Below are positions 46,889 to 55,028 of a stretch of DNA of 64,000 nucleotides, piece by piece. Position numbers and translations under genes: made by a program. The stretch lies in assembly GCF_000025485.1 (NCBI RefSeq), contig NC_013851.1, positions 1,899,154 through 1,963,153 on the forward strand. Reading direction: 5' to 3'. Below the pieces are notes generated by a model that had not been told where the DNA came from, made no database searches, and saw nothing but the letters and a program-made list of their open reading frames with translations. Position 1 is the first letter of the stretch. Each line of letters begins with the position of its first letter. Source of the DNA: Allochromatium vinosum DSM 180. Lineage in GTDB: Bacteria > Pseudomonadota > Gammaproteobacteria > Chromatiales > Chromatiaceae.

Positions 46889-47173
46889 TCAGGACTGCCA
46901 ACCCTGATCGCCCTGCTGTTCGCGTAGGCGCTGCACATCGGCCAGGCAACGCCAATGACGCGCCAGCCGACGGTAGGCGCACAGCTGCTCGGCTTCACGA
47001 CAATCGTCAGGGTGCAGGCACAGGGCTTCGATATAGCACAAGATGGTCTCGGCCAGCGCAACCGAGCGCTCGCGCACGTATTGATGGATGAGCTCGGCGA
47101 GCCGGCGGCGCAGTTGCGACGCCTCCAGGTGCGTGAGGTCACCGAGTTCCAGATGATGCATCATGGCAGACAT
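46889..47173 (-). CDS. hypothetical 94-aa protein
   Basis: Helical, Cys- and Arg-rich (EALCLHPDDCREAEQLCAYR) soluble protein. The ATG has GGGAG upstream. It sits under a Fur-like box (47254-47270) and upstream of a 61-aa membrane protein gene in the haem district. No family recognised. Low GC-rich codon bias anomaly was not seen. Confidence 0.55.
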   Translation of the reverse strand: MSAMMHHLELGDLTHLEASQLRRRLAELIHQYVRERSVALAETILCYIEALCLHPDDCREAEQLCAYRRLARHWRCLADVQRLREQQGDQGWQS

Positions 47174-47506
47174 GGCGTGTTTCTCCCGGGATGAACGGTT
47201 GATGAAACATCCGGCGTGGCGATCCGATCTGGAGTGGCTGGCGGACTCTAAGTGATAACGATTCTTATTTTAAATCAAAAATACACCCTGTCAATTTATT
47301 TTCCAGGACTGGGCCGCGGCCTTCGGAGCCTGGTGGAAGTGATTCCATCCTGTCGCTCCGAGATCCGCAGTTGCAGTCGCCATCGATCTGCTATAAATTA
47401 AGAATCATTCGCATTAAATATCGAAACCGGAGCCGTGGTCGGACAACGGCTCACGGCCACGGCCGCCGACCGTTCCAACCCAAACCGACCCGAGGAGCCA
47501 GACACC
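47174..47506. other. regulatory spacer with two Fur-like boxes
   Basis: No gene here. GATAACGATTCTTATTT (47254-47270; on the other strand AAATAAGAATCGTTATC) fits a Fur site and lies before the leftward 94-aa gene. TAAGAATCATTCGCATT (47399-47415) fits a second and lies before the rightward haem operon. The spacer between is AT-rich compared with its surroundings (AAATCAAAAATACACC). Confidence 0.6.
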
Positions 47507-47830
47507 ATGTTCATCGCCATGAACCGCTTTCGCATCAACCGGGGTTTCGAGTCCGACTTCGAGCGCCTCTGGCGCGAACGCGAGTCCTATCTCTCGGAAC
47601 TCCAGGGTTTCATCGCCTTTCGGCTACTCAAGGGGCCGGACGACGGTCAATGTACCCTCTATGCCTCGCACACGAGCTGGGCGAGCCGCGCCAATTTCGA
47701 GGCCTGGACCCAGTCGGAGCACTTCCGCAAGGCGCACGCCCAGGCCAAAGCGCCCCAGGGCACCTATGCCGGACCTCCGGTGTTCGAGGGCTTCGAGGTC
47801 GTCCTGGAGGAACTGAAGGATGCGTCCTGA
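47507..47830 (+). CDS. antibiotic-biosynthesis-monooxygenase-fold haem-degrading protein (IsdG/HmoB-like)
   Basis: 107-aa ABM-domain protein: MFIAMNRFRINRGFESDFE at the start, then LYASHTSWASRANFEAW and SEHFRKAHAQ. IsdG-type enzymes have a conserved N, H and W in such positions, and bind and open haem. Its place as first gene of hmuTUV under a Fur-like box supports a haem role. GAGGAG precedes the ATG. Overlaps hmuT by 11 bp. It could also be a haem chaperone. Confidence 0.78.
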   Translation: MFIAMNRFRINRGFESDFERLWRERESYLSELQGFIAFRLLKGPDDGQCTLYASHTSWASRANFEAWTQSEHFRKAHAQAKAPQGTYAGPPVFEGFEVVLEELKDAS

Positions 47831-48719
47831 ACCCCTGACGACACAGCCCAGTCCCTGGAACCTGCTGTTGCTCACGCTGATCCTGACACTGGCGCCGGGC
47901 GCAATCCCGGCCGCCGAGCGGCTGGTCTCGGTGGACGGTGCGCTCACCGAGATCGTCTATGCGCTCGGACAGGGCGCGCGGCTGGTGGGCGTGGACACCA
48001 CCAGTCTCTATCCGCCCGAGACCCGGACACTGGCGAGCGTCGGCTACAAGCGCGCCCTCTCGGCCGAGGGTCTGCTGAGTCTGTCACCCGATCTGGTGCT
48101 GGCGACCGAGGACGCCGGACCGCCCGAGGTGCTGAATCAGATCCGTGCCGCCGGGGTCGAGGTGCGCCGGATCCCGGACCAGGCGACCCTCGACGGACTG
48201 CGCGCGAAGATCCGCGCGGTCGCGACGGTGCTCGATGCCCCCGAGGCGGGTGAGGCGCTGATCGCCCGCATCGAACTCCAGCTCGCACAGCTCGAACAGG
48301 CGCTCGGCCGGATCGAGGACCGGCCCAGGGTGCTCTTCCTCATGGTCGTCGGCTCCGGCATCGCCCATTCCGCCGGACGGGGCGCCCCTGTCGATACCCT
48401 GATCCGGCTCGCCGGCGGCGAGAACGTGCTGCACGAGACGGTCGAGGACTACAAGCCGCTGAGTCCGGAAGCCGCACTCGCCGCCGTACCGGACGTCATC
48501 CTGGTCTCCGACCACGGCCTGAAGGATCTGAACGGCATCGATGGCGTGCTCGGCCGCGCCGGTCTGGCCGCCACGCCCGCCGGTCAGGCCCGACGGGTGA
48601 TCGCGCTCGACCGCACCCTGCTCTTCCACTTCGGCCCGCGGATCGCCGAGGCGGCCGGGGAGCTGGCGCGCCGGCTCGGTACCCTGAACGACAACCGGCT
48701 CGTGGAGACCCGTGAATAG
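47820..48719 (+). CDS. hmuT: haem ABC transporter periplasmic binding protein
   Basis: 299-aa binding protein with a signal peptide (LLLLTLILTLAPGAIPAAE). Family segments are SVDGALTEIVYALGQGARLVG, SVGYKRALSAEGLLSL and LFLMVVGSGIAHSAGRG. HmuT-type residues Tyr/His are in these loops. It binds haem in the periplasm and passes it to HmuU. Overlaps the gene before (11 bp) and after (8 bp). Confidence 0.86.
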   Translation: MRPEPLTTQPSPWNLLLLTLILTLAPGAIPAAERLVSVDGALTEIVYALGQGARLVGVDTTSLYPPETRTLASVGYKRALSAEGLLSLSPDLVLATEDAGPPEVLNQIRAAGVEVRRIPDQATLDGLRAKIRAVATVLDAPEAGEALIARIELQLAQLEQALGRIEDRPRVLFLMVVGSGIAHSAGRGAPVDTLIRLAGGENVLHETVEDYKPLSPEAALAAVPDVILVSDHGLKDLNGIDGVLGRAGLAATPAGQARRVIALDRTLLFHFGPRIAEAAGELARRLGTLNDNRLVETRE

Positions 48720-49800
48720 CACCGCCCTCACCGCGACCGCGATCGCCGGCCTGCAGCGCCGCGCGCATCGGCAGCGCTGGACCCTGGCAGCACTGCTCGC
48801 GTTCATGCTCAGCGTCACGCTGCTGTCGATCGCGATCGGCCCGGTCACCATCCCGCCGAGCGAGGTGCTGCGGGTGATGGCCGCGAGCCTGGGCCTGCCG
48901 GTCGGCGAGGTCCAGCCCCAGCACGTCGCGGTCATCGAGACCATCCGTCTGCCGCGCACCCTGCTCGGGCTGCTGGTCGGAGCCGCGCTCGCCGTGGCCG
49001 GCGCGTCCATGCAGGGGCTCTTCCGCAACCCGCTGGCCGATCCGGGACTCATCGGGGTCTCGGCCGGCTCGGCGCTGGCGGCCGTCTCGATCATCGTGCT
49101 CGGCGGTCAGGGGCTGACCGTCCTCACCACGGCACTGGGCGCCTTCACCCTGCCGCTGGCGGCCTTCGGCGGCGGGCTGATCACCACCCTGGTGGTCTAC
49201 CGGCTCGCCAGCCGCGACGGACAGACTTCGGTCACCACCCTGCTGCTCGCCGGCATCGCCATCAACGCCCTCTGCGGCGCCGGGACCGGACTTCTGACCT
49301 ATCTGGCCGACGATCAGCAGTTGCGCAACCTCACCTTCTGGAGCCTGGGCAGCCTGGGCGGGGCGACCTGGAGCCAGGTCGGCAGTCTGGCCCTGCTGGT
49401 CACTCTGCCCCTCTTCGCGCTGCCGCTGCTGGCGCGCACGCTCAACGCCCTGCTGCTCGGTGAGGCCGAGGCAGGACATCTGGGGATTTCGGTCCAGCGC
49501 ATGCAGCGTCTCATCGTCGCCCTGGCCGCCCTGGCGGTGGGCGCGGCGGTAGCGGTGAGCGGTCTGATCGGCTTCATCGGGCTGGTGGTGCCGCACCTGC
49601 TGCGCCTGGCCCTGGGCCCGGATCACCGGATTCTGCTGCCCGGCGCGGCCCTGCTCGGTGGCAGTCTGCTGCTGCTGGCCGATCTGCTCGCGCGCACTCT
49701 GGTGACGCCCGCCGAGCTGCCGATCGGCATCCTCACGGCCCTGCTCGGCGGACCCTTCTTCCTGGTTCTCCTGATGCGTCAGCGCGGGGTGGCGGCATGA
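48712..49800 (+). CDS. hmuU: haem ABC transporter permease
   Basis: 362-aa FecCD permease with about ten helices. Signatures: LLVGAALAVAGASMQGLF, NPLADPGLIGVSAGSAL and LIGFIGLVVPHLLRL. Begins at GTG within the end of hmuT; its last 4 bases overlap hmuV. Imports haem across the inner membrane. Confidence 0.88.
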   Translation: MNSTALTATAIAGLQRRAHRQRWTLAALLAFMLSVTLLSIAIGPVTIPPSEVLRVMAASLGLPVGEVQPQHVAVIETIRLPRTLLGLLVGAALAVAGASMQGLFRNPLADPGLIGVSAGSALAAVSIIVLGGQGLTVLTTALGAFTLPLAAFGGGLITTLVVYRLASRDGQTSVTTLLLAGIAINALCGAGTGLLTYLADDQQLRNLTFWSLGSLGGATWSQVGSLALLVTLPLFALPLLARTLNALLLGEAEAGHLGISVQRMQRLIVALAALAVGAAVAVSGLIGFIGLVVPHLLRLALGPDHRILLPGAALLGGSLLLLADLLARTLVTPAELPIGILTALLGGPFFLVLLMRQRGVAA

Positions 49801-50609
49801 GCCTGGACGTCGAGGATCTGCGGGTCCGGCGCGGCGGGCGCACCCTGATCGACGGAGTCAGTCTCCGCCTGCATCCGGGCGAGGTGCTGGTGATCCTGGG
49901 GGCGAACGGGGCGGGCAAATCGACCCTGTTGCGCTGTCTGAGCGGCGAGCTTCAGCCCGACGCGGGCGAGATCCGCCTCAATGGTCGTCCGCTGGCGCAC
50001 TGGACGTCGGGCGACTGCGCCAGACGACGTGCCATCCTGCCGCAGCAGAGTGCCCTGAACTTCCCCTTCACCGCGCTCGAGGTCGCCGCCATGGGACGCC
50101 TCCCCCACGGTGGTCCGGGGCCGGGCGACGCCCGGATCGCGGCGGCGGCACTGGCGGCGGCCGAGGTGCAGCATCTGGCCGAGCGGCGCTATACCACGCT
50201 CTCCGGCGGCGAGCGCCAGCGGGTGCACCTGGCACGCATCCTGGCCCAGCTCTGGACGCCGCTGCCCAACGACGAGCCGCGCTATCTGCTGCTCGACGAG
50301 CCGACGGCGAGTCTCGACCTAGCCCATCAGCACGCCACCCTCGCCCTGGCGCGGCGCTGGACCGACAGGCACATCGGGGTGCTGGTGGTGCTGCATGATC
50401 TGAATCTGGCCGCCCAGTACGGCGACCGGATCGCACTCATGAAGGACGGGCGCCTGCTGGCCGTGGACCGCCCGCAGGTCGTCCTGAAGCCGACGCCGAT
50501 CGAGCATGTCTTCGGTCTGCCGGTGCGGGTCATCCCGCATCCGGAACTGGACTGTCCGCTGGTGATCGCGCGTGAGCCGCGGCCGGCGGCGCCGGCCCGA
50601 TCATCATGA
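49797..50609 (+). CDS. hmuV: haem ABC transporter ATP-binding protein
   Basis: 270-aa ATPase. Walker A GANGAGKST, signature TLSGGERQRVHLARILA, Walker B LLLDEPTASLD and the H-loop VLHDLNLAAQYGDR are all visible. ATGA overlap with hmuU. Drives haem import. Confidence 0.9.
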   Translation: MSLDVEDLRVRRGGRTLIDGVSLRLHPGEVLVILGANGAGKSTLLRCLSGELQPDAGEIRLNGRPLAHWTSGDCARRRAILPQQSALNFPFTALEVAAMGRLPHGGPGPGDARIAAAALAAAEVQHLAERRYTTLSGGERQRVHLARILAQLWTPLPNDEPRYLLLDEPTASLDLAHQHATLALARRWTDRHIGVLVVLHDLNLAAQYGDRIALMKDGRLLAVDRPQVVLKPTPIEHVFGLPVRVIPHPELDCPLVIAREPRPAAPARSS

Positions 50610-50701
50610 CCGCCTGAATCACTCAACAACGACAGCCAGCCAATCTCCGCCCACGCGGGGATCAGCGAGCGGCCCGGACGACGCTACAGAGGTACGCATC
50701 C

Positions 50702-52759
50702 ATGTCCATCCGTTCGCCACGACACACAGCCGGACTCGGCCGGCTCCCGATCGGTCTGGCGCTGCTCGCGCCGGTCGGCTCGCTTCCGGCTCAGGAGACC
50801 ACGGGTGTCAGTCTGCCCGCCATCGAGGTGACGGCCGCCCGAACCGAGCGCGACGCCTTCGAGATCCCCGAATCCGTGAGCCTGCTCGACCGCCCGGCGA
50901 TCGAGCGTGAGCAGCCGACGAACCTTGGGGATCTGCTGGAGGATCTGCCCAATGTGGCCATCGGCGGCGGCCCGCGCGGACAGGGCCAGACGGTCAACAT
51001 CCGCGGCCTCTCCGATGAGCGCATTCTGTTTCTGATCGATGGGGCACGGCAGAACTTCGCGCGCGGCCACAGCACCCGGATCTTCATCGAGCCGGATCTG
51101 CTCAGGCAGGTCGAGGTGCTGCGCGGGCCGGCCTCGGCCCTTTGGGGCAGCGGCGCCATGGGCGGCGTGGTGGCGCTCGGCACGCTGGACGCGGCCGATC
51201 TGCTGCGCGAGGATCAGACGTTCGGCGGGCGGGTCAGGCTCGGCTATCAGGGCGCCAGTGACCAGTGGCTGACCAATGCCGGGATCTATGGCGTCACGGC
51301 GGACGGGCGCTTGGACTATCTGGTCGATCTGGCCTATCGGGACGCGGGCGACGTGCGGCTCGGCGATGGAACCGATCTGACCCACTCGGGTTTCGAGCGC
51401 GTGTCCGGCCTGGCCAAGGGCACCTGGAGTCCGGACGGGATCAACAGTTTCGGCCTGTCCGTCATGGCCTTCGATCAGGACGGCGCCATCCCGTCCAACC
51501 CCCAGACCGAGGCGACCGACGACACTCTGGTCGACAACAGCACGCGACAGCAGAACCTGACCCTGAGCTATCGGCACGAGGATCCGGACCAGACCTATCT
51601 GCGCCCCTCCGCCCTCTTCTACCGCAACACCACGGACATCGAGGAACGGCGGCGATCCGACGGACGCCTGGACGAGACCCGTCTGGAGACGCTCGGACTC
51701 GACCTGCGCAACAGCACGAACCTCGGCGACCCGGAGCGTATCGGCCATGTCCTGACCTATGGCCTCGACTACTACCAGGACCAGGTAGACGGAGAGCGCA
51801 ACGGCCGGCCGCGCGACACCTATCCGGACGGCGAAACCCGCGTCCTGGGTCTCTATCTCCAGGACGAGATCCGCCTCGCCAGACGCTGGACCCTGACGCC
51901 CGGTCTGCGCTGGGACAGCTTCCGCAGCCAGGCCGAGGCTGCGGGCCTGGAGACCAACGAGGACGAGGCCTTCTCCGCCAAGCTCGGTCTGGACGTGGCG
52001 GCGACCGACTGGCTGTCCTTCCAGGCGAGCTACAACGAAGCCTTCCGCGCCCCGAATGCAACCGAGCTGTTCGTCTCCGGTACCCACTTCACCTGCGGAC
52101 GCACCTGCGCCAACCTCTTCGTCCCCAACCCGGATCTGAAGCCTGAAAAGGCCCACAACACCGAGATCGGCCTGCGCTTGCGCGAGCAGGATCTCTTCAC
52201 GACGGGTGATGAGGGCCGCTTCCAGGTGCGCGCCTTCCGCAACGACGTGACCGACTTCATCGACCAGATCGTCAATTTCACGATGCGCCCCGTGGAGGGC
52301 AACAGCGGCAGCGGCGGCATCACCGGCTTCCGTAACGTGCGCGATGCGAAGCTGGAGGGCTTCGAGCTGGAAGCCGATTACGAGGCCAGGCACTGGTGGG
52401 CGGGCATCGCCTATGCCCGGACGCGCGGCGAGGACGACCGAACGGGCGAGCCACTCGCCAGCGTTCAGCCCGACACCTGGACCCTGAAGGCCGGGCTGCG
52501 CTTTCCGGCTCAGGGTGTGCGCGTCGGCTGGACCGGACGCTTTGTCGCGGCGCAGAACGCGGTACCCGAGGACGGCACCCCGTCCGACAGCTATGCGATC
52601 CACGATCTCTGGCTGACCTGGAAGCCAGCGGACAGACTCGCCGGACTCAGCCTGGAACTGGGTGTCGACAACCTGCTCGACGAGGATTACCAGCCCTACC
52701 TCTCGTCCCTCAAGGCGCCGGGACGCAACATCAAGGCGATGGTGAACTATCGGTTCTAG
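50702..52759 (+). CDS. TonB-dependent haem/haemoglobin receptor
   Basis: 685-aa outer membrane receptor with signal peptide, N-terminal TonB-box region (LPAIEVTAARTER), plug domain (RGLSDERILFLIDGARQ) and barrel ending in Phe (MVNYRF). It has FRAP (AFRAPNATELF) and NPDL (VPNPDLKPE), the haem-receptor hallmark, with a His-containing loop between. It lies 92 bp behind hmuV on the same strand. Together with hmuTUV it forms a complete haem uptake route. Confidence 0.9.
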   Translation: MSIRSPRHTAGLGRLPIGLALLAPVGSLPAQETTGVSLPAIEVTAARTERDAFEIPESVSLLDRPAIEREQPTNLGDLLEDLPNVAIGGGPRGQGQTVNIRGLSDERILFLIDGARQNFARGHSTRIFIEPDLLRQVEVLRGPASALWGSGAMGGVVALGTLDAADLLREDQTFGGRVRLGYQGASDQWLTNAGIYGVTADGRLDYLVDLAYRDAGDVRLGDGTDLTHSGFERVSGLAKGTWSPDGINSFGLSVMAFDQDGAIPSNPQTEATDDTLVDNSTRQQNLTLSYRHEDPDQTYLRPSALFYRNTTDIEERRRSDGRLDETRLETLGLDLRNSTNLGDPERIGHVLTYGLDYYQDQVDGERNGRPRDTYPDGETRVLGLYLQDEIRLARRWTLTPGLRWDSFRSQAEAAGLETNEDEAFSAKLGLDVAATDWLSFQASYNEAFRAPNATELFVSGTHFTCGRTCANLFVPNPDLKPEKAHNTEIGLRLREQDLFTTGDEGRFQVRAFRNDVTDFIDQIVNFTMRPVEGNSGSGGITGFRNVRDAKLEGFELEADYEARHWWAGIAYARTRGEDDRTGEPLASVQPDTWTLKAGLRFPAQGVRVGWTGRFVAAQNAVPEDGTPSDSYAIHDLWLTWKPADRLAGLSLELGVDNLLDEDYQPYLSSLKAPGRNIKAMVNYRF

Positions 52760-52932
52760 GGGCCGGCGGCAAAACGCATAGCCTCTGGTCAGACAACCTA
52801 GATACAATTTAAAATAAAACAAGAATCATTGTTATTAGCCAGTCCGCCCCCGTCGATCTTCCGGTGATAACCCCGGCGGAGCGTGAACAGCCATTCACCC
52901 TGACTGCTCAACCCTCGGGAGGTGCATGGCTC
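52760..52932. promoter_or_regulatory. spacer with a Fur-like box after the haem receptor
   Basis: AAGAATCATTGTTATTA (52821-52837), next to AT-rich AATTTAAAATAAAAC, fits a Fur site. It is 95 bp before the start of the following unknown gene and may control it. Confidence 0.5.
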
Positions 52933-53754
52933 ATGCCTCACAGCAACACACTATCGATTCGCGACCTCACCCAGACCCATTCCAGCGGTCTGCTTCCGTG
53001 CTGGTTCTCGATCGGCTCTCTGAGCTGGCTCGCGGTGGCGGCCCTCTGTGTTCAGGTCGTCCGGACGCTCGTCCTCGAAGCCGGTGAACCACCCGCTCAG
53101 GCGTTCATCACGGATGCCGACTGGCTGGAACAGACCGCTCCCGCCTCGGTCGAGAGCGGCTGGATCCATCTCAGGGTGCAGCCCGAGGAGCACACGCTCC
53201 AGGGCCTCATGATCCTGATTGGTACCCGAGCCGAAAACGGCCTCCTGCACGCCGTCCTGCCGCCGGGAGTCGAGCGCGTGAAGACGAGCGTCCAGTGCCG
53301 CGAGACGCCGAGCCGGATCGAGGGCAATCGTCTCGTCATCCAGGTGGGTGAGTGCCCCGTGCAGGGCTGCATCGTCGATATCGATTGGACGCTGGACATA
53401 GAGACCTGGAACCCGGACGCCTCGACGTCCTGGGTCGATTCCAACGGCTACCGGCTGCGCGCGGCGGATGTCATGCCGCGTCTGGGCCTGGACATCCATC
53501 GAATCGCCCACTCACCGGATCGGCCATATCCAGGTCAGGAGCCGATCCTTCCGCCCTCCAGCCCTGCACTGGAGAACAACTGGCGCTGGATCGTTCGCCT
53601 TGATGGCGTTGAGACCGAGCAGACGGTTCGCCGCGGCAAGATCCGCGCGCCACTGGATTTCGCGGATGCCTGGATGCCAAGGATCGAGCACGCCGAGTTG
53701 GAGGCACTCGAAACCCTTCGCGAGTCAGGCCGACAATGGCTCTCCAGCCTTTGA
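52933..53754 (+). CDS. hypothetical protein with one membrane segment
   Basis: 273-aa protein. A hydrophobic stretch (WFSIGSLSWLAVAALCVQVV) lies near residues 25-44. The rest is soluble, with three Cys in SVQCRETPSR and GECPVQGCIV. I do not recognise a family. GGGAGG lies 10 bp before the ATG at 52933; a GTG at 52864 would extend it by 23 residues. It is under a Fur-like box and is followed by a cytochrome gene. A metal- or haem-associated role is a guess from position. Confidence 0.65.
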   Translation: MPHSNTLSIRDLTQTHSSGLLPCWFSIGSLSWLAVAALCVQVVRTLVLEAGEPPAQAFITDADWLEQTAPASVESGWIHLRVQPEEHTLQGLMILIGTRAENGLLHAVLPPGVERVKTSVQCRETPSRIEGNRLVIQVGECPVQGCIVDIDWTLDIETWNPDASTSWVDSNGYRLRAADVMPRLGLDIHRIAHSPDRPYPGQEPILPPSSPALENNWRWIVRLDGVETEQTVRRGKIRAPLDFADAWMPRIEHAELEALETLRESGRQWLSSL

Positions 53755-53853
53755 ACGCGCAATCATTGGTGATCCACGCTCGAACTTATAATGAGAACGC
53801 CTTTTATGACGCATCCATCACTGAGTCAACATGCCTCGACAGGTGCTTTCCGC

Positions 53854-54171
53854 ATGCACATGATTCATCGCGTCGGACGTCTATGCATGGCCTTCACGGC
53901 CATGACCGTTGCGCCATCAGCGCTGGCGGATCTCGTTCTGGCCCAGAAGAGCGGCTGTACCGTCTGTCATAGTGTGGAGGCCGCGATCGTCGGCCCAGCC
54001 TACAAAGACGTGGCCGCCAAGTACAGGGGCGACGCCGCCGCCCAGGATCGGCTCGTCGCCAAGGTGATGGCCGGCGGAGTCGGCAACTGGGGCCAGGTGC
54101 CGATGCCACCGAATGCGCATGTCCCGGCCGCCGACATCAAGGCGCTGGTGACCTGGATTCTCGGCCTCTGA
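53854..54171 (+). CDS. periplasmic c-type cytochrome (monohaem, c551/c8-like)
   Basis: 105-aa exported protein. Signal peptide to ALA (residue 25), then a mature chain of about 80 aa with CxxCH (GCTVCHS) and a probable axial Met in QVPMPPN. The KSGCTVCHSVEAAIVGPAYKDVAAKY layout is that of cytochrome c551/c552, small electron carriers. The ATG at 53854 gives the best signal; other starts up to 53791 are longer. A possible Fur-like AATGAGAACG is at about 53790. Confidence 0.85.
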   Translation: MHMIHRVGRLCMAFTAMTVAPSALADLVLAQKSGCTVCHSVEAAIVGPAYKDVAAKYRGDAAAQDRLVAKVMAGGVGNWGQVPMPPNAHVPAADIKALVTWILGL

Positions 54172-54458
54172 CATGCTCAGCCCGTCTTACTGCTGTGGGC
54201 TATATCCTGATCAGTGAGCACCTGCTGCGGCCAGTTGCTGGAGGCCTATGTCGCCAACCGCTCACGTCGCAAGATCCGCCGTATGCACGCGATCTGCATC
54301 GATCTCCATCAAGGAGGCATGGGTACTGGTCGATGGCACCATTGAGCACGGCACGGCCGAGCTGAGCGAGTGTGAGCGAGAAGGTCTAGCTGGCGCGCGT
54401 CGCGGCCCTGGTCAAGGACAGCGAGTATCTGGAACAGACCGTTGGCGCGACTGGCGCA

Positions 54459-54517
54459 TAACGCGCCCTTGTGCCAAATAGAATGCAAAACAGTGCCAAA
54501 GCGTTTGCCAAGCTACA
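54459..54517 (+). repeat. direct repeat copy A (59 bp)
   Basis: Repeat unit starting TAACGCGCCCTTGTGCC and ending CCAAGCTACA. Copy B at 54631-54689 differs at one base (C to T at position 8 of the unit). The unit contains three GTGCCAAA or TTGCCAAG echoes. Confidence 0.9.
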
Positions 54518-54630
54518 GCGGGTCGGGCAGACGGTCACGCTCGATCGCGGGACGGCGTACCCACAGGCGCGGGCGGCGCGGGTCTATCCGCTGTAATTGG
54601 CGTTAGTGCCAAATCATCCGCAAAATCGAG

Positions 54631-54689
54631 TAACGCGCTCTTGTGCCAAATAGAATGCAAAACAGTGCCAAAGCGTTTGCCAAGCTACA
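54631..54689 (+). repeat. direct repeat copy B (59 bp)
   Basis: Second copy of the 59-bp unit, 172 bp after copy A. The sequences between differ. A likely duplicated fragment or a recombination product. Confidence 0.9.
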
Positions 54690-54797
54690 CCTAGCCGAGT
54701 ATGCGGCGCGGATCGAGTCGCGCGAGTCTGCCGCACATTTTCCGGCACACCTCAAGGTGATCGGTGGCGGAAAACGGGGCTAGGATCTTGATTTTAT

Positions 54798-54845
54798 TGG
54801 AGCTGGCGGACGGATTCGAACCGACGACCTGCTGATTACAAATCA
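54798..54845 (-). other. tRNA-Thr(TGT) 3' fragment, att site of the integrated element
   Basis: On the minus strand the bases read TGATTTGTAATCA (anticodon stem-loop with TGT), GCAGGTC, the T-arm with TTCGAAT and the acceptor CGCCAGC, discriminator T and CCA. No D-arm or 5' acceptor precedes it, so only the 3' half of the gene is present. This is the mark left at one end by integration into a tRNA gene. The integrase gene starts 183 bp away. The opposite, intact copy should lie to the right of the window. Confidence 0.75.
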
Positions 54846-55028
54846 CGAATTCGCTGTTACGCTCCCTTGCGATGGGTTACGATAGAGTGCGCTAGATTAG
54901 TGACTTAGGCGCGCTCGGTTTACGCTCCGTTGCCTTTCGATGCTACCTGATACCCGCTCTCGTGGTGACTCTATGGTGACTCAAGCCGACCGCCTGACTG
55001 GGTGACTCACCGGACAGAGGATCGGCGT

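Larger units (their letters stand above)
54172..55028. other. gene-poor junction region with repeats, tRNA fragment and decayed coding remains
   Basis: 857 bp with no intact gene. It contains: short open stretches with protein-like endings but stops and frame breaks (for example around 54300-54480 and 54530-54600); a 59-bp direct repeat (54459-54517 and 54631-54689, offset 172) with one mismatch; a third partial echo near 54604-54630 (GTGCCAAAT then GCAAAA); and the tRNA-Thr 3' fragment at 54798-54845. Looks like debris from earlier insertions next to an att site. Confidence 0.6.

Noticed and set aside
50684-52822. 712-aa open frame opposite the haem receptor
   Set aside because: Same reason: shadow of the receptor gene, no family features.
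54248-54481. 77-aa open frame in the junction region
   Set aside because: No clear ribosome site or family, composition not protein-like, and it overlaps the 59-bp repeat at its end.
54798-54845. Complete tRNA-Thr gene
   Set aside because: Only the 3' half is present. Bases to the right do not form a D-arm or 5' acceptor strand.
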